Shown in pieces: positions 7,827 to 15,350 of a stretch of 64,000 bases of DNA. The position numbers and the translations under genes were made by a program. Every line of letters starts with the position of its first letter. Position 1 is the first letter of the stretch. This DNA is from Streptomyces asoensis (lineage in GTDB: Bacteria > Actinomycetota > Actinomycetes > Streptomycetales > Streptomycetaceae): assembly GCF_013085465.1 (NCBI RefSeq), contig NZ_CP049838.1, positions 8,680,001 through 8,744,000 on the forward strand. The letters are read 5' to 3'. The notes beneath the pieces are model-generated. The model did not search any database, had not been told where the DNA came from, and worked only from the letters and a program-made list of their open reading frames with translations.

Positions 7827-8323
7827 GTGAGGCTTCGGACACCGCACTGCTGCTCGTACGGGTCGTGCTCGGCGTGGTGATGCTGGCGCACGGCTGGAAC
7901 CACTGGCGCGGCGGAGGCGGCATATCCGGCACCGCCGGCTGGTTCGGCGGGCTCGGACTCACCCGCCCGAGACTCCAGGCATGGCTCAGCGTCCTCACCG
8001 AACTCGGCGCGGGCATCCTGCTGTTGGCGGGCTTCCTCACCTCACTGGCCTGCGCGGCGGTGCTGTCCGTGATGCTGGTGGCGGGCCTGCTCGCACACCG
8101 CCGCAACGGCTTCTTCGTGTTCAAGGAGGGCTACGAGTACGTCCTCGTGCTGGGCGTCCTCGCGGTGGCGCTGGGGGCATGGGGGCCGGGGGAGTACGCG
8201 GTGGACGAGGCCGCGGACATCGGTGTGACCGGATGGACGGGCGCCGGTGTGGTGCTCGGGGTGGGTGTCGTCGCGACGGCCGGTCTGCTGGCCGTGTTCT
8301 GGCGCCCCCGGAAGGAGAGTTGA
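7817..8323 (+). CDS. DoxX-family membrane protein
   Basis: The 168-residue integral membrane protein has about four hydrophobic helices and the DoxX-type opening (LLLVRVVLGVVMLAHGWNHW, then GTAGWFGGLGL). DoxX/YphA-type proteins are small quinone- or redox-linked membrane proteins of poorly defined function. The start ATG follows GGAGAAGGGGAC; a second ATG at 7823 is possible. It precedes a dehydrogenase gene by 11 bp, suggesting one transcript. Confidence 0.82.
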   Translation: MAMSEASDTALLLVRVVLGVVMLAHGWNHWRGGGGISGTAGWFGGLGLTRPRLQAWLSVLTELGAGILLLAGFLTSLACAAVLSVMLVAGLLAHRRNGFFVFKEGYEYVLVLGVLAVALGAWGPGEYAVDEAADIGVTGWTGAGVVLGVGVVATAGLLAVFWRPRKES

Positions 8324-8334
8324 GGAGGCGTCCC

Positions 8335-9141
8335 ATGCGTGTCGGCTTCATCGGACTGGGCGGCCAGGGAGCGCCCATGGCCCACCGGATCGTCGAGGCG
8401 GGCTTCGGGACCACCCTGTGGGCCAGACGGCCCGCCGCCCTCGACCCCTTCGCCGGCACCGCCGCCGAGAGCGCCGCCTCACCGGCCGAACTGGCCGCCG
8501 CCAGTGACCTGGTGTGCCTGTGCGTGGTCGCCGACGGGGATGTGGAGCAGGTCGCCTCCGGCGTACTGGAAGGACTGCGGCCCGGCGGGGTGATCGCCGT
8601 GCACTCCACCGTCCACCCCGACACATGCCGCCGCCTCGCGCAACGGGCCGCGGCACAGGACGTGTCCGTGCTGGACGCCCCTGTCAGCGGCGGCGGACGG
8701 GCCGCCGAGCAGGGCACCCTGCTCGTCATGGCGGGCGGGGACCCGGAGGTGTTCGCCTCCTGTCGCCCGGTGTTCGCCACCTACGGCGACCCGGTCGTCC
8801 ACCTGGGCCCCGTCGGCGCGGGACAGGTCGCCAAGCTGCTCAACAACACGCTGTTCACCGCCCAGTTGGCCCTGGCGGCCGACACCCTCGCGCTCGGCGA
8901 GGCCCTGGGGCTGGATCCGGCGGCCCTCGGCCGTGTCCTGCCGAGCGGCAGCGCCGCCAGTTTCGCGCTGGAGCGGGTCGCCGCCGCGGGCGGCACCCTC
9001 GACCGCATCGGCGCCCACGCGGGCGGGCTGCTCGCCAAGGACGTACGCCTGTTGGGCGAGGTCGCGGACGCGGCGGGCCGGACCGGTACGGGCCCGGTCC
9101 GGGACGCCGCCCGCGCGGCCCTGGACGCCATGGGGAGGTGA
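8335..9141 (+). CDS. NAD(P)-dependent beta-hydroxyacid dehydrogenase (3-hydroxyisobutyrate dehydrogenase family)
   Basis: The 268-residue enzyme has a Rossmann start (MRVGFIGLGGQGAPMAHRI), the family substrate motif DAPVSGGGRAAEQGTLLVM (about residues 111-129), and the helix with the catalytic Lys in GQVAKLLNNTLFTAQLAL (about 163-180). It should oxidise a short beta-hydroxyacid such as 3-hydroxyisobutyrate, tartronate semialdehyde or a sugar-derived acid. GGAGG lies 6 nt before the ATG. With the aldolase and kinase upstream it may complete a sugar-acid catabolic route. Confidence 0.88.
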   Translation: MRVGFIGLGGQGAPMAHRIVEAGFGTTLWARRPAALDPFAGTAAESAASPAELAAASDLVCLCVVADGDVEQVASGVLEGLRPGGVIAVHSTVHPDTCRRLAQRAAAQDVSVLDAPVSGGGRAAEQGTLLVMAGGDPEVFASCRPVFATYGDPVVHLGPVGAGQVAKLLNNTLFTAQLALAADTLALGEALGLDPAALGRVLPSGSAASFALERVAAAGGTLDRIGAHAGGLLAKDVRLLGEVADAAGRTGTGPVRDAARAALDAMGR

Positions 9142-9240
9142 GGAAGAACCTCGCACCCGGCCGGGTACGACCCCTAGCCCTGCCGGGCCGGCCGTACTGT
9201 GCGCGGGCACCCGCCCAGCGGCGGAAGGGGGCGCACCGTG

Positions 9241-9406
9241 GTGTCGGCACGACGTGAGGAGATCCCTCGAAGCGGCGCTGGAGGTGTTCGCCGCCCGCGG
9301 CTTCAAGGGCACCTCGATCGACACGGTCGCCGGGCACGCCGGGCTCGGTCATCAGGGTGCGCCCGCGGGCCCCGTCACCCGAACCGAGACCGGCGCGTCC
9401 ACATGA
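9241..9406 (+). pseudogene. Frameshifted remnant of a TetR-type regulator
   Basis: A GTG at 9241 begins VSARREEI in one frame. The next frame continues LEAALEVFAARGFKGTSIDT, a textbook TetR N-terminal helix and turn, up to VAGHAGL. The frame change lies near 9265, and homology ends about 9350 with no ligand-binding domain, so only a broken DNA-binding fragment remains. Confidence 0.6.
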
Positions 9407-9602
9407 CCCGGGTCCATCGCGGGCCGGCGCGCGGTCGACGCGCCCACCGCTGCCCGCCTCCGACCGAGCGCCCCCGGGCCGCACACCCACCCCGGGACTC
9501 CCCGAGGTTCCGCCGGTACTCACCTGGTGGACGCCCCCTTGACGGGGGCTCGAGGCGGATCGACACTCGATTCGGGAATCCTAGTGAACGGGTAGGGAAA
9601 CG

Positions 9603-9725
9603 ATGGGGCGACTGGAGCCGACCACCGGCCGAGCGGGCCGCACGGCGTGGTCGTCACCCCTTCTCACCTCCCGCCGTCACATCGACCTGAAGCGCGTGTG
9701 CAGCGCCATCAGGTTCCAGGACTGA
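9603..9725 (+). CDS. Sulfur-type leader peptide 1
   Basis: A 40-codon ORF starts with ATG after GTAGGGAAACG and ends in LTSRRHIDLKRVCSAIRFQD. The RRHID-x-x-RV-x-SA core resembles short 'putative leader peptides' found in Streptomyces before sulfur-metabolism genes (from memory). It lies 148 bp upstream of the GST-like gene. An imperfect inverted repeat (TCCTA at 9579-9583, TAGGGA at 9593-9598) precedes the ATG and may bind a repressor, possibly of the Rrf2 kind. The DNA between this ORF and the gene at 9874 is otherwise unassigned. Confidence 0.65.
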   Translation: MGRLEPTTGRAGRTAWSSPLLTSRRHIDLKRVCSAIRFQD

Positions 9726-9873
9726 GCCGGGCCCGTTCCCGCGCCGAACCGCGCCGGCGGTGTCCCACGGACGCGGCCGCACCCGGCACGCGCGCACGAG
9801 TTCCGCACCTCCCTCATCGACGTCGCATCCGCCGCGCGCACGTCCTTCGTGCGTCCCGCCCCCGGGGAGAGTC

Positions 9874-10770
9874 ATGTCCGTCACACCACTGGCCGCCCAC
9901 CTGTCCACCCGACCCACCGCCGCCTTCCGGGGCCGGATCGGCCGGGACGCGCGCAGCGGCCACTACGCGGTGCCGCGCCGCTACCGCCTCCATCTGGCGG
10001 CGGCCGACCCCGACTGTCTGCGCATCGCCGTCACCCACAGCCTCCTCGGCCTGGACAAGGCCTGCCCGGTCACCTTCCTGCCCGCCGTCCCGGACTGCCC
10101 CGACGGAGGTCACTCCGCGCTGCGTCCGCTGTACGACGCCAGTGCGCACCGGTACACCGGACCCGCCCTCGCGCCGGTGCTCAGCGACGACTGGTCGGGG
10201 CGCATCGTCAGCAGCCACGGCCCCGACATCGCCCGCGACCTCGCCCGGCACTTCGGCGGCGGCCGGCCCACCCTGTACCCGTGCGGCGCGCAGTCGCAGA
10301 TCGAGGCCGTCGAGCGGATGTGCGCCCTGGGCATCGAGGAGGCCGCCCAGCGCGCCGGAGCGGCCGACACCGAGGAGGCGGAGCGCACCGCCGCCCTCGA
10401 CACGCTGGTCACCACGCTCGGGGTGCTGGAGCGGGGGCTCGGTGCCCACGAGCACCTGATCAGCGATCAGATCACGGCAGCCGACGTCGAGTTGTGGGTC
10501 GCCCTGGTCCAGCTCGACACCGTGCACCGCCACCACCTCGACGCGGCCGCCGTGCACCGCATCGCCGACCATCCCGCGCTGTGGGCCTACGCCCGCCGGC
10601 TGGCCGCTCACCCGGCCTTCGGCGCCCACCTCGACCTGGATGCCATCGCCCGCCGTCACCACGCCCGTTGCCAGGGCCTGGAGGCCGCCGGCGCCGCCGT
10701 CCAGATCCTGGACTGGGAGACCCACGCGGCGGACGGTTCGGCGGTCCGACCGCAGGTCAACCGGCCCTGA
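9874..10770 (+). CDS. Glutathione S-transferase-like protein (glutathionyl-hydroquinone reductase type)
   Basis: The 298-residue protein has the layout of xi-class GSTs: a thioredoxin-like part, a YTGPALAPVLSDD strand with IVSSHGPDIARDL replacing the usual glutathione-contact segment, and a C-terminal helical domain (AADVELWVALVQLDTVH). The catalytic cysteine is probably Cys48 in DPDCLRI, where classical members read CPW. Actinomycetes use mycothiol, so the thiol partner may differ. Leader ORF 1 upstream and the SAM riboswitch just downstream suggest a sulfur-related role. GGGGAGAGTC is a clear ribosome site. Confidence 0.75.
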   Translation: MSVTPLAAHLSTRPTAAFRGRIGRDARSGHYAVPRRYRLHLAAADPDCLRIAVTHSLLGLDKACPVTFLPAVPDCPDGGHSALRPLYDASAHRYTGPALAPVLSDDWSGRIVSSHGPDIARDLARHFGGGRPTLYPCGAQSQIEAVERMCALGIEEAAQRAGAADTEEAERTAALDTLVTTLGVLERGLGAHEHLISDQITAADVELWVALVQLDTVHRHHLDAAAVHRIADHPALWAYARRLAAHPAFGAHLDLDAIARRHHARCQGLEAAGAAVQILDWETHAADGSAVRPQVNRP

Positions 10771-10794
10771 CCCGGTCCATCCACCGGACCGCCG

Positions 10795-10824
10795 TTGACA
10801 TTCGTTCGGGCAACTGTCTTACTT
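10795..10824 (+). promoter_or_regulatory. Promoter for the SAM-riboswitch transcript
   Basis: TTGACA (10795-10800) and TTACTT (10819-10824) are separated by 18 bp, placing the RNA start a few bases before the riboswitch at 10837. This is a good match to the vegetative promoter pattern. Confidence 0.6.
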
Positions 10825-10836
10825 ACGGCCCAGAAC

Positions 10837-10950
10837 GGTCATGAGCGTCAGCGACAAGCCCTGGCTAGCTGACCGGCAACCCTCGCTCCGCGGTGGGGTG
10901 CCCCAGGTGACGACCGGACCGACGTTTCGGTAATGACGTATCGGTAAGCG
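10837..10950 (+). promoter_or_regulatory. SAM riboswitch (SAM-IV/S-box-like)
   Basis: The core 10837-10915 runs GGTCATGAGCGTCAGCGACA, then AGCCCTGGCTAGCTGACCGG, CAACCCT, CGCGGTGGGGTGCCCC and GGTGACGACC. The order and sequence of the conserved blocks match SAM-binding riboswitches, closest in my memory to the actinobacterial SAM-IV class. P1 pairs GGTCA with TGACGACC. Downstream bases to about 10950 may form the extra SAM-IV pseudoknot, and a GGCCCT/AGGGGCC hairpin follows near 10955-10970. It should repress the importer genes when SAM is high. Confidence 0.85.
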
Positions 10951-10978
10951 CGAGGGCCCTCCAGGGGCCGGAACAGTG

Positions 10979-11140
10979 ATGGTGACGGACATGTACGCAG
11001 CTCATCGGACGGCGCCCCGTCGCCCCCGGGGCTGCGTACGGCCGTACCTCGACATCCTCGTCGCCAACCGCGCCGTCGACCTCCTGCGCGTGAACAGCGC
11101 ACTGTGTACCGCACCGGGCCGTGCCCGCTGTCGGGGCTGA
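10979..11140 (+). CDS. Sulfur-type leader peptide 2
   Basis: A 53-codon ORF starting ATG (a GTG directly before it and an ATG at 10991 are alternatives) contains NRAVDLLRVNSALC and a second Cys in ARCRG. It shares the VD-L-x-RV-x-SALC core with three other small ORFs in this window. It lies between the SAM riboswitch and the ABC permease gene, so the leader RNA seems to carry both a metabolite aptamer and a translated attenuator-like ORF. No other gene is visible between 11140 and 11353. Confidence 0.6.
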   Translation: MVTDMYAAHRTAPRRPRGCVRPYLDILVANRAVDLLRVNSALCTAPGRARCRG

Positions 11141-11352
11141 ACGAACCCCTCACACCGCAGCCCCGCCTCCGCGTTCCTGACGAACACCGCCCGAGCGGTG
11201 TGCCGTTGTCCGCCCCACCCCGGTCTCCTGTACGCATCCGTGCGCCATGCCCTGTTCGCGCCCGCGGAGCGGTCCCCGCCGCCCCGCCGAAGCGCGTCCG
11301 GCCACGCACGTCCGCCGTGACCCGGGGTGTCCGACTCCCGCCGGAGCCCCTC

Positions 11353-12333
11353 ATGAGTGAACCCCCAGGCGCCGTGACCCTCGCCGAGGCCGCACCCGCC
11401 ATCGACGTCCCGTCAGAGAAGCTCACCGCCCAGCGCGTCCAGCCGCTGCGCAAGCCCGGACGATGGATCGCCACCGCCGTGGCCCTGGTCCTGGTGGCGC
11501 AGTTCACGCACGGACTGATCTCCAACCCCTTCTACCAGTGGGACCGCTTCGGCTACTGGTTCCTGCGGCCGGTCATCCTCGACGGACTGCTGATCACCCT
11601 GGAAGTGGCCGCCTGGAGTGCGGTGCTGGGCCTCCTCGGCGGCATCCTGCTCGCCCTCGCCCGGCTCTCGAAGAGCCCGGTGCTGCGCGCGGTCAGCTGG
11701 ACCTACGTGTGGGCGCTGCGCTCCATCCCGCTGATCGTGGTGCTGCTCTTCCTCTACAACTTCAGCGCCCTGTACCAGACCCTGAGCGTGGGGGTTCCGT
11801 TCGGCCCGGCGTTCTTCCGCTTCGACGAGTCCCGGCTGGCCACCGACATGGTGATCGCCGTCGTCGGTCTCAGCCTCAACGAGGCGGCCTACGCCGCCGA
11901 GGTGGTCCGCGGCGGCATCCTCTCCGTCGACCAGGGCCAGCACGAGGCGGCCGCCGCGCTCGGCCTGCCCAAGCGCTACCAGTTCTGGAAGATCGTCTTC
12001 CCGCAGGCCCTGCGGTCGATCACGCCGAACTACGTCAACCAGCTGATCGGCCTGGTCAAGTCCACCTCGCTGGTCTTCTACGTCTCGTTGCTCGACCTGT
12101 TCGGCACCGCGCAGACCATGGGCGCCACCTACCCCGGCGACATCGTGCCGCTGCTGCTGGTCGTCACCGTCTGGTACCTGATCCTGACCAGCGTCGTCTC
12201 CGTCGTCCAGTTCTACGTCGAGCGGTACTACGCCCGGGGCGCCACGCGTTCCCTGCCGCCGACGCCGCTCCAGAAACTGCGGACCGGTCTCACCGACCTG
12301 CGGGCCCGCATCCGCCGGGAGGCCGCCGTATGA
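11353..12333 (+). CDS. ABC importer permease, polar amino-acid type
   Basis: The 326-residue membrane protein has a cytosolic N-terminus of about 35 residues and at least five hydrophobic helices. The EAA loop contacting the ATPase (EAAAALGLPKRYQFWKIVFP, from residue 198) has the form seen in His/Glu/cystine-type permeases. It should form a homodimeric channel with the ATPase encoded next, whose ATG overlaps this stop. The upstream SAM riboswitch points to methionine, cystine or an S-substituted cysteine as cargo; this is inference. Confidence 0.85.
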   Translation: MSEPPGAVTLAEAAPAIDVPSEKLTAQRVQPLRKPGRWIATAVALVLVAQFTHGLISNPFYQWDRFGYWFLRPVILDGLLITLEVAAWSAVLGLLGGILLALARLSKSPVLRAVSWTYVWALRSIPLIVVLLFLYNFSALYQTLSVGVPFGPAFFRFDESRLATDMVIAVVGLSLNEAAYAAEVVRGGILSVDQGQHEAAAALGLPKRYQFWKIVFPQALRSITPNYVNQLIGLVKSTSLVFYVSLLDLFGTAQTMGATYPGDIVPLLLVVTVWYLILTSVVSVVQFYVERYYARGATRSLPPTPLQKLRTGLTDLRARIRREAAV

Positions 12334-13133
12334 CCACCGAGACCGTGCAGAGCGCCGACACCGCCGGGATCGTGCCCGCCGCCGTCGAGGTGCACGACGT
12401 GCACAAGTGGTACGGCGCCCACCGGGTCCTGGACGGTGTGAGCCTGACCGTGCGGCCCGGCGAGGTCACCGTGATCCTCGGCCCGTCCGGCTCCGGCAAG
12501 TCCACCCTGCTGCGGGTCATCAACCACCTCGAGAAGCCCGAGATCGGCTATGTCAGCGTCAACGGCGAGCTGATCGGCGTCCGCCGGCACGGCGACCGGC
12601 TGCGCGAGCTGAGTGAACGGGCCATCCTGACCCAGCGCGGCCGGATCGGCTTCGTCTTCCAGAACTTCAACCTCTTCCCGCACCTGACCGTGCTGGACAA
12701 CGTCGCCGCCGCGCCCACCGCCACCGGGCGACTCGCCAAGCCCGCCGCCCTGGAACTGGCCCGCGAACTCCTGGACCGGGTGGGCCTCGCCGACAAGGCC
12801 GGCGCCTATCCCCGGCAGCTGTCCGGCGGCCAGCAGCAGCGCGTCGCCATCGCCCGCGCCCTCGCGCTGCGCCCCGGCGTCATCCTCTTCGACGAGCCCA
12901 CCTCCGCCCTCGACCCCGAGCTCGTGGGCGAGGTCCTCGCCGTCATCAAGGACCTGGCGACCAGCGGCACCACGCTCGTCATCGTCACCCACGAGGTCGG
13001 CTTCGCCCGCGAGGTCGCCGACCGGGTCGTCTTCATCGACGACGGGAAGATCGTCGAGCAGGGCCCGCCCGGCGAGGTCCTAGACGCACCGCAGCACGAG
13101 CGGACGCGGGACTTCCTCAGCAAGGTGCTCTGA
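12330..13133 (+). CDS. ABC importer ATP-binding protein, polar amino-acid type
   Basis: The 267-residue ATPase shows Walker A GPSGSGKST (about residues 51-59), signature LSGGQQQRVA (from 164), Walker B VILFDEPTSALDP (from 184) and the switch His in VTHEVGFA. It energises the permease encoded by the overlapping upstream gene. A segment after Walker A (GVRRHGDRLRELSERAILTQ) is longer than in GlnQ-like proteins, a trait of HisP-like subunits. Confidence 0.9.
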   Translation: MTTETVQSADTAGIVPAAVEVHDVHKWYGAHRVLDGVSLTVRPGEVTVILGPSGSGKSTLLRVINHLEKPEIGYVSVNGELIGVRRHGDRLRELSERAILTQRGRIGFVFQNFNLFPHLTVLDNVAAAPTATGRLAKPAALELARELLDRVGLADKAGAYPRQLSGGQQQRVAIARALALRPGVILFDEPTSALDPELVGEVLAVIKDLATSGTTLVIVTHEVGFAREVADRVVFIDDGKIVEQGPPGEVLDAPQHERTRDFLSKVL

Positions 13134-13205
13134 CACCGAAGCACCCCACGACTTCCCCCCACGCCACCATCCTCTCGCCCGGTCACACAGTCACAAAGGA
13201 CGGCC

Positions 13206-14228
13206 ATGTCTGCCCACTTCACCCGACGCAGCCTGATTCGCGGCATCACCGCGGCGACCGCGGTCGCCACCCTCGCCACCGGGCTCGCCGCCTGCGGTGG
13301 TGACAGCGAGGCCGCCACCACGACCGACAGCGCGGCCGGCAGCGTGACCATCGGCCGGGTGTCCAACGGCGCCGCCGAGGAGACCGCCCTGAAGGTCTCC
13401 GAGGTCAAGTCCATCAGCGCCGAACTGCCCGACGCGATCAAGAAGAGCGGCAAGCTGAACATCGGCATCGGCGCCCTGCCCTCCGGCTTCGCCCCGCTCG
13501 CCTACGTCGGCGACGACCAGAAGACCCTCACCGGTGCCGAGCCCGACCTCGGCCGCCTGGTGGCCGCGGTCCTCGGCCTGAAGTCGGAGACGAAGAACTT
13601 CACCTGGGAGAACCTCTTCGTCGGCATCGACAGCGGCAAGGTCGACGTCGGCTTCTCGAACATCACCGACACCGAGGAGCGCAAGAAGAAGTACGAGTTC
13701 GCCTCCTACCGCCAGGACAACCTCGGCTGGGAGGTCAAGAAGGCCAGCAAGTGGAACTTCGACGGCAACTACGAGAACCTCGCCGGTCTGACCGTCACCG
13801 TGGGCTCCGGCACCAACCAGGAGAAGATCCTCCTGGAGTGGAAGAAGAAGCTGGAGTCCGAGGGCAAGAAGCTCACCGTCAAGTACTACCCGGACCGCAA
13901 CGGCATCTACCTGGCGCTCGCCAGCGGCAAGATCGACGCGTACTTCGGCCCCAACCCCGGCATCGCCTACAACGTCTCGCAGACCGCGGGCAAGGCCAAC
14001 GCCACCCGCAACGCGGGCACCTTCTCCGGCGCCGGTGAGACGCTCCAGGGCCTGATCGCCGCCACCGCAAAGAAGGACAGCGGTCTCGCCAAGCCGGTCG
14101 CGGACGCCATCAACTACCTGATCGAGCACGGGCAGTACGCCAAGTGGCTGGCCGCCTACAACCTCTCCAACGAGGCCGTCGCCAAGTCCGAGATCAACCC
14201 GCCCGGACTGCCGCTGGACAACTCCTGA
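13206..14228 (+). CDS. ABC importer substrate-binding lipoprotein, amino-acid type
   Basis: The 340-residue protein starts with a Tat-like RRSLIRG stretch and a lipobox LAAC with Cys30. The mature part is a periplasmic-binding-protein type II fold: GIGALPSGFAPLAYV, then PDLGRLVAAVLG, and the ENLFVGIDSGKVDVGFSNIT segment typical of family 3 amino-acid binders. It should deliver a polar amino acid to the upstream permease and ATPase, and it closes the importer operon (72 bp after the ATPase). Confidence 0.87.
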   Translation: MSAHFTRRSLIRGITAATAVATLATGLAACGGDSEAATTTDSAAGSVTIGRVSNGAAEETALKVSEVKSISAELPDAIKKSGKLNIGIGALPSGFAPLAYVGDDQKTLTGAEPDLGRLVAAVLGLKSETKNFTWENLFVGIDSGKVDVGFSNITDTEERKKKYEFASYRQDNLGWEVKKASKWNFDGNYENLAGLTVTVGSGTNQEKILLEWKKKLESEGKKLTVKYYPDRNGIYLALASGKIDAYFGPNPGIAYNVSQTAGKANATRNAGTFSGAGETLQGLIAATAKKDSGLAKPVADAINYLIEHGQYAKWLAAYNLSNEAVAKSEINPPGLPLDNS

Positions 14229-14253
14229 TCGGCCGTCATCAAGGCGATGACAC

Positions 14254-15087
14254 ATGGAAGTTGAATTAGGCGCGACAGGAACGACAGGAAGGGACTCCGC
14301 CTCCGTGGCCACCCCGATCGACCTCCGCGGAGGCGGAGCTCCGACCGTCACCCACCCGCACCCCCTCGACAACGCCGTGTGGGCCGCGCTCGACGGCCCG
14401 CACGCCCTCCCCCATAGCCTCAAGGGCATGGGCGGTACCCCCACCGCCGACCGGGTCGGCCGCGCCGCGCGCTACCCGGCCGACGTCTACGACTTCGCCG
14501 CCCTCGCCGACCCCGGGGACCCCGCCGCCTGGGCCGACCTGCGCACCCTCGTCGGCCCCGGAACGGCCGTACGCATCAAGCCCGTTCAACGGGTTCCGGA
14601 CGGCTGGGAGGTCGTCGGCGGGGGAGAGGGCGTCCAGCTCGTCGCCACCGAGGTGTTCCGCACCGAACCGGCGCCCGAGGCCGTACGCCTCGGCCCCGAC
14701 GACGTGCCGGAGATCCTCGACCTCGTCGCCCGCACCCGCCCCGGCCCCTTCCGGCAGCGGACCATCGCCCTCGGCACCTACCTCGGCATCCGGCACCAGG
14801 GCCGTCTGATCGCCATGGCCGGCGAACGGCTGCGGCTGCCCGGCTGGACCGAGATCAGCGCCGTCTGCACCGACCCCGACCACCGTGGCAAGGGCCTTGC
14901 CACCCGGCTGATCCGCGCGGTGGGCGCCGGTGTCCGCGAGCGCGGCGACACCCCGTTCCTGCACGCCGCCGCCGGCAACGCCCCCGCGATCCGACTGTAC
15001 GAGTCCCTCGGCTTCGCCGTGCGCCGCCGCTCGACCATCGCGTCGGTCCGCACCCGGGGAACATCCGGCGAGGTCGGGGCGTTCTGA
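14254..15087 (+). CDS. GNAT N-acetyltransferase, FR47-like
   Basis: The C-terminal domain has the acetyl-CoA motif AVCTDPDHRGKGLATRLIRA (about residues 206-225) and the NAPAIRLYESLGF strand typical of GNAT enzymes; the N-terminal half is a divergent GNAT-like repeat as in FR47-type proteins. A GTG at 14305 would give a shorter protein without the unusual first 17 residues. It sits between a SAM-controlled importer and LLM monooxygenases, the place an acetylase holds in Bacillus operons that salvage S-substituted cysteines by N-acetylation. That role is inference. Confidence 0.82.
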   Translation: MEVELGATGTTGRDSASVATPIDLRGGGAPTVTHPHPLDNAVWAALDGPHALPHSLKGMGGTPTADRVGRAARYPADVYDFAALADPGDPAAWADLRTLVGPGTAVRIKPVQRVPDGWEVVGGGEGVQLVATEVFRTEPAPEAVRLGPDDVPEILDLVARTRPGPFRQRTIALGTYLGIRHQGRLIAMAGERLRLPGWTEISAVCTDPDHRGKGLATRLIRAVGAGVRERGDTPFLHAAAGNAPAIRLYESLGFAVRRRSTIASVRTRGTSGEVGAF

Positions 15088-15143
15088 GTCATGACGCGAT
15101 GTGTGAGGCGCCGCCCGGCGCCCGGAAAGAGGGAGGCGCGGAC

Positions 15144-15230
15144 GTGACCCACATACGCCACGCCGTGCACCTCCACTCCCGGCCCCACATCGACCTTCAG
15201 CGCGTGGCCGGCGCGCTCTGTTGCTCCTGA
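15144..15230 (+). CDS. Sulfur-type leader peptide 3
   Basis: A 28-codon ORF with GTG start after GAGGGAGGCGCGGAC ends SRPHIDLQRVAGALCCS, with two adjacent Cys codons just before the stop. Its core matches leaders 1, 2 and 4. It lies 120 bp before the first LLM monooxygenase gene and is followed by a GGGGGACCCCC palindrome, so it may act as a cysteine-sensing attenuator for the monooxygenase genes. Confidence 0.72.
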   Translation: MTHIRHAVHLHSRPHIDLQRVAGALCCS

Positions 15231-15246
15231 CCCTCCCTCAGCCCTC

Positions 15247-15280
15247 GGCCGGGGGACCCCCGTCTCGCTGCGCTCGCAGC
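15247..15280. repeat. REP-like palindromic element after leader 3
   Basis: The segment has GGGGGACCCCC at 15251-15261 followed by CTGCGCTCGCAGC-type pairing. The same G5-A-C5 core occurs at 17936-17946. Such copies are scattered in Streptomyces genomes (from memory). Here it may also act as a terminator-like structure behind the leader ORF. Confidence 0.45.
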
Positions 15281-15350
15281 CCGCCGTGTGCCCGCGCCGT
15301 CGCCGCCCGCAGGCCGGCGCTCCCGTACGGACCTCCAGGAAGGCACCCTC

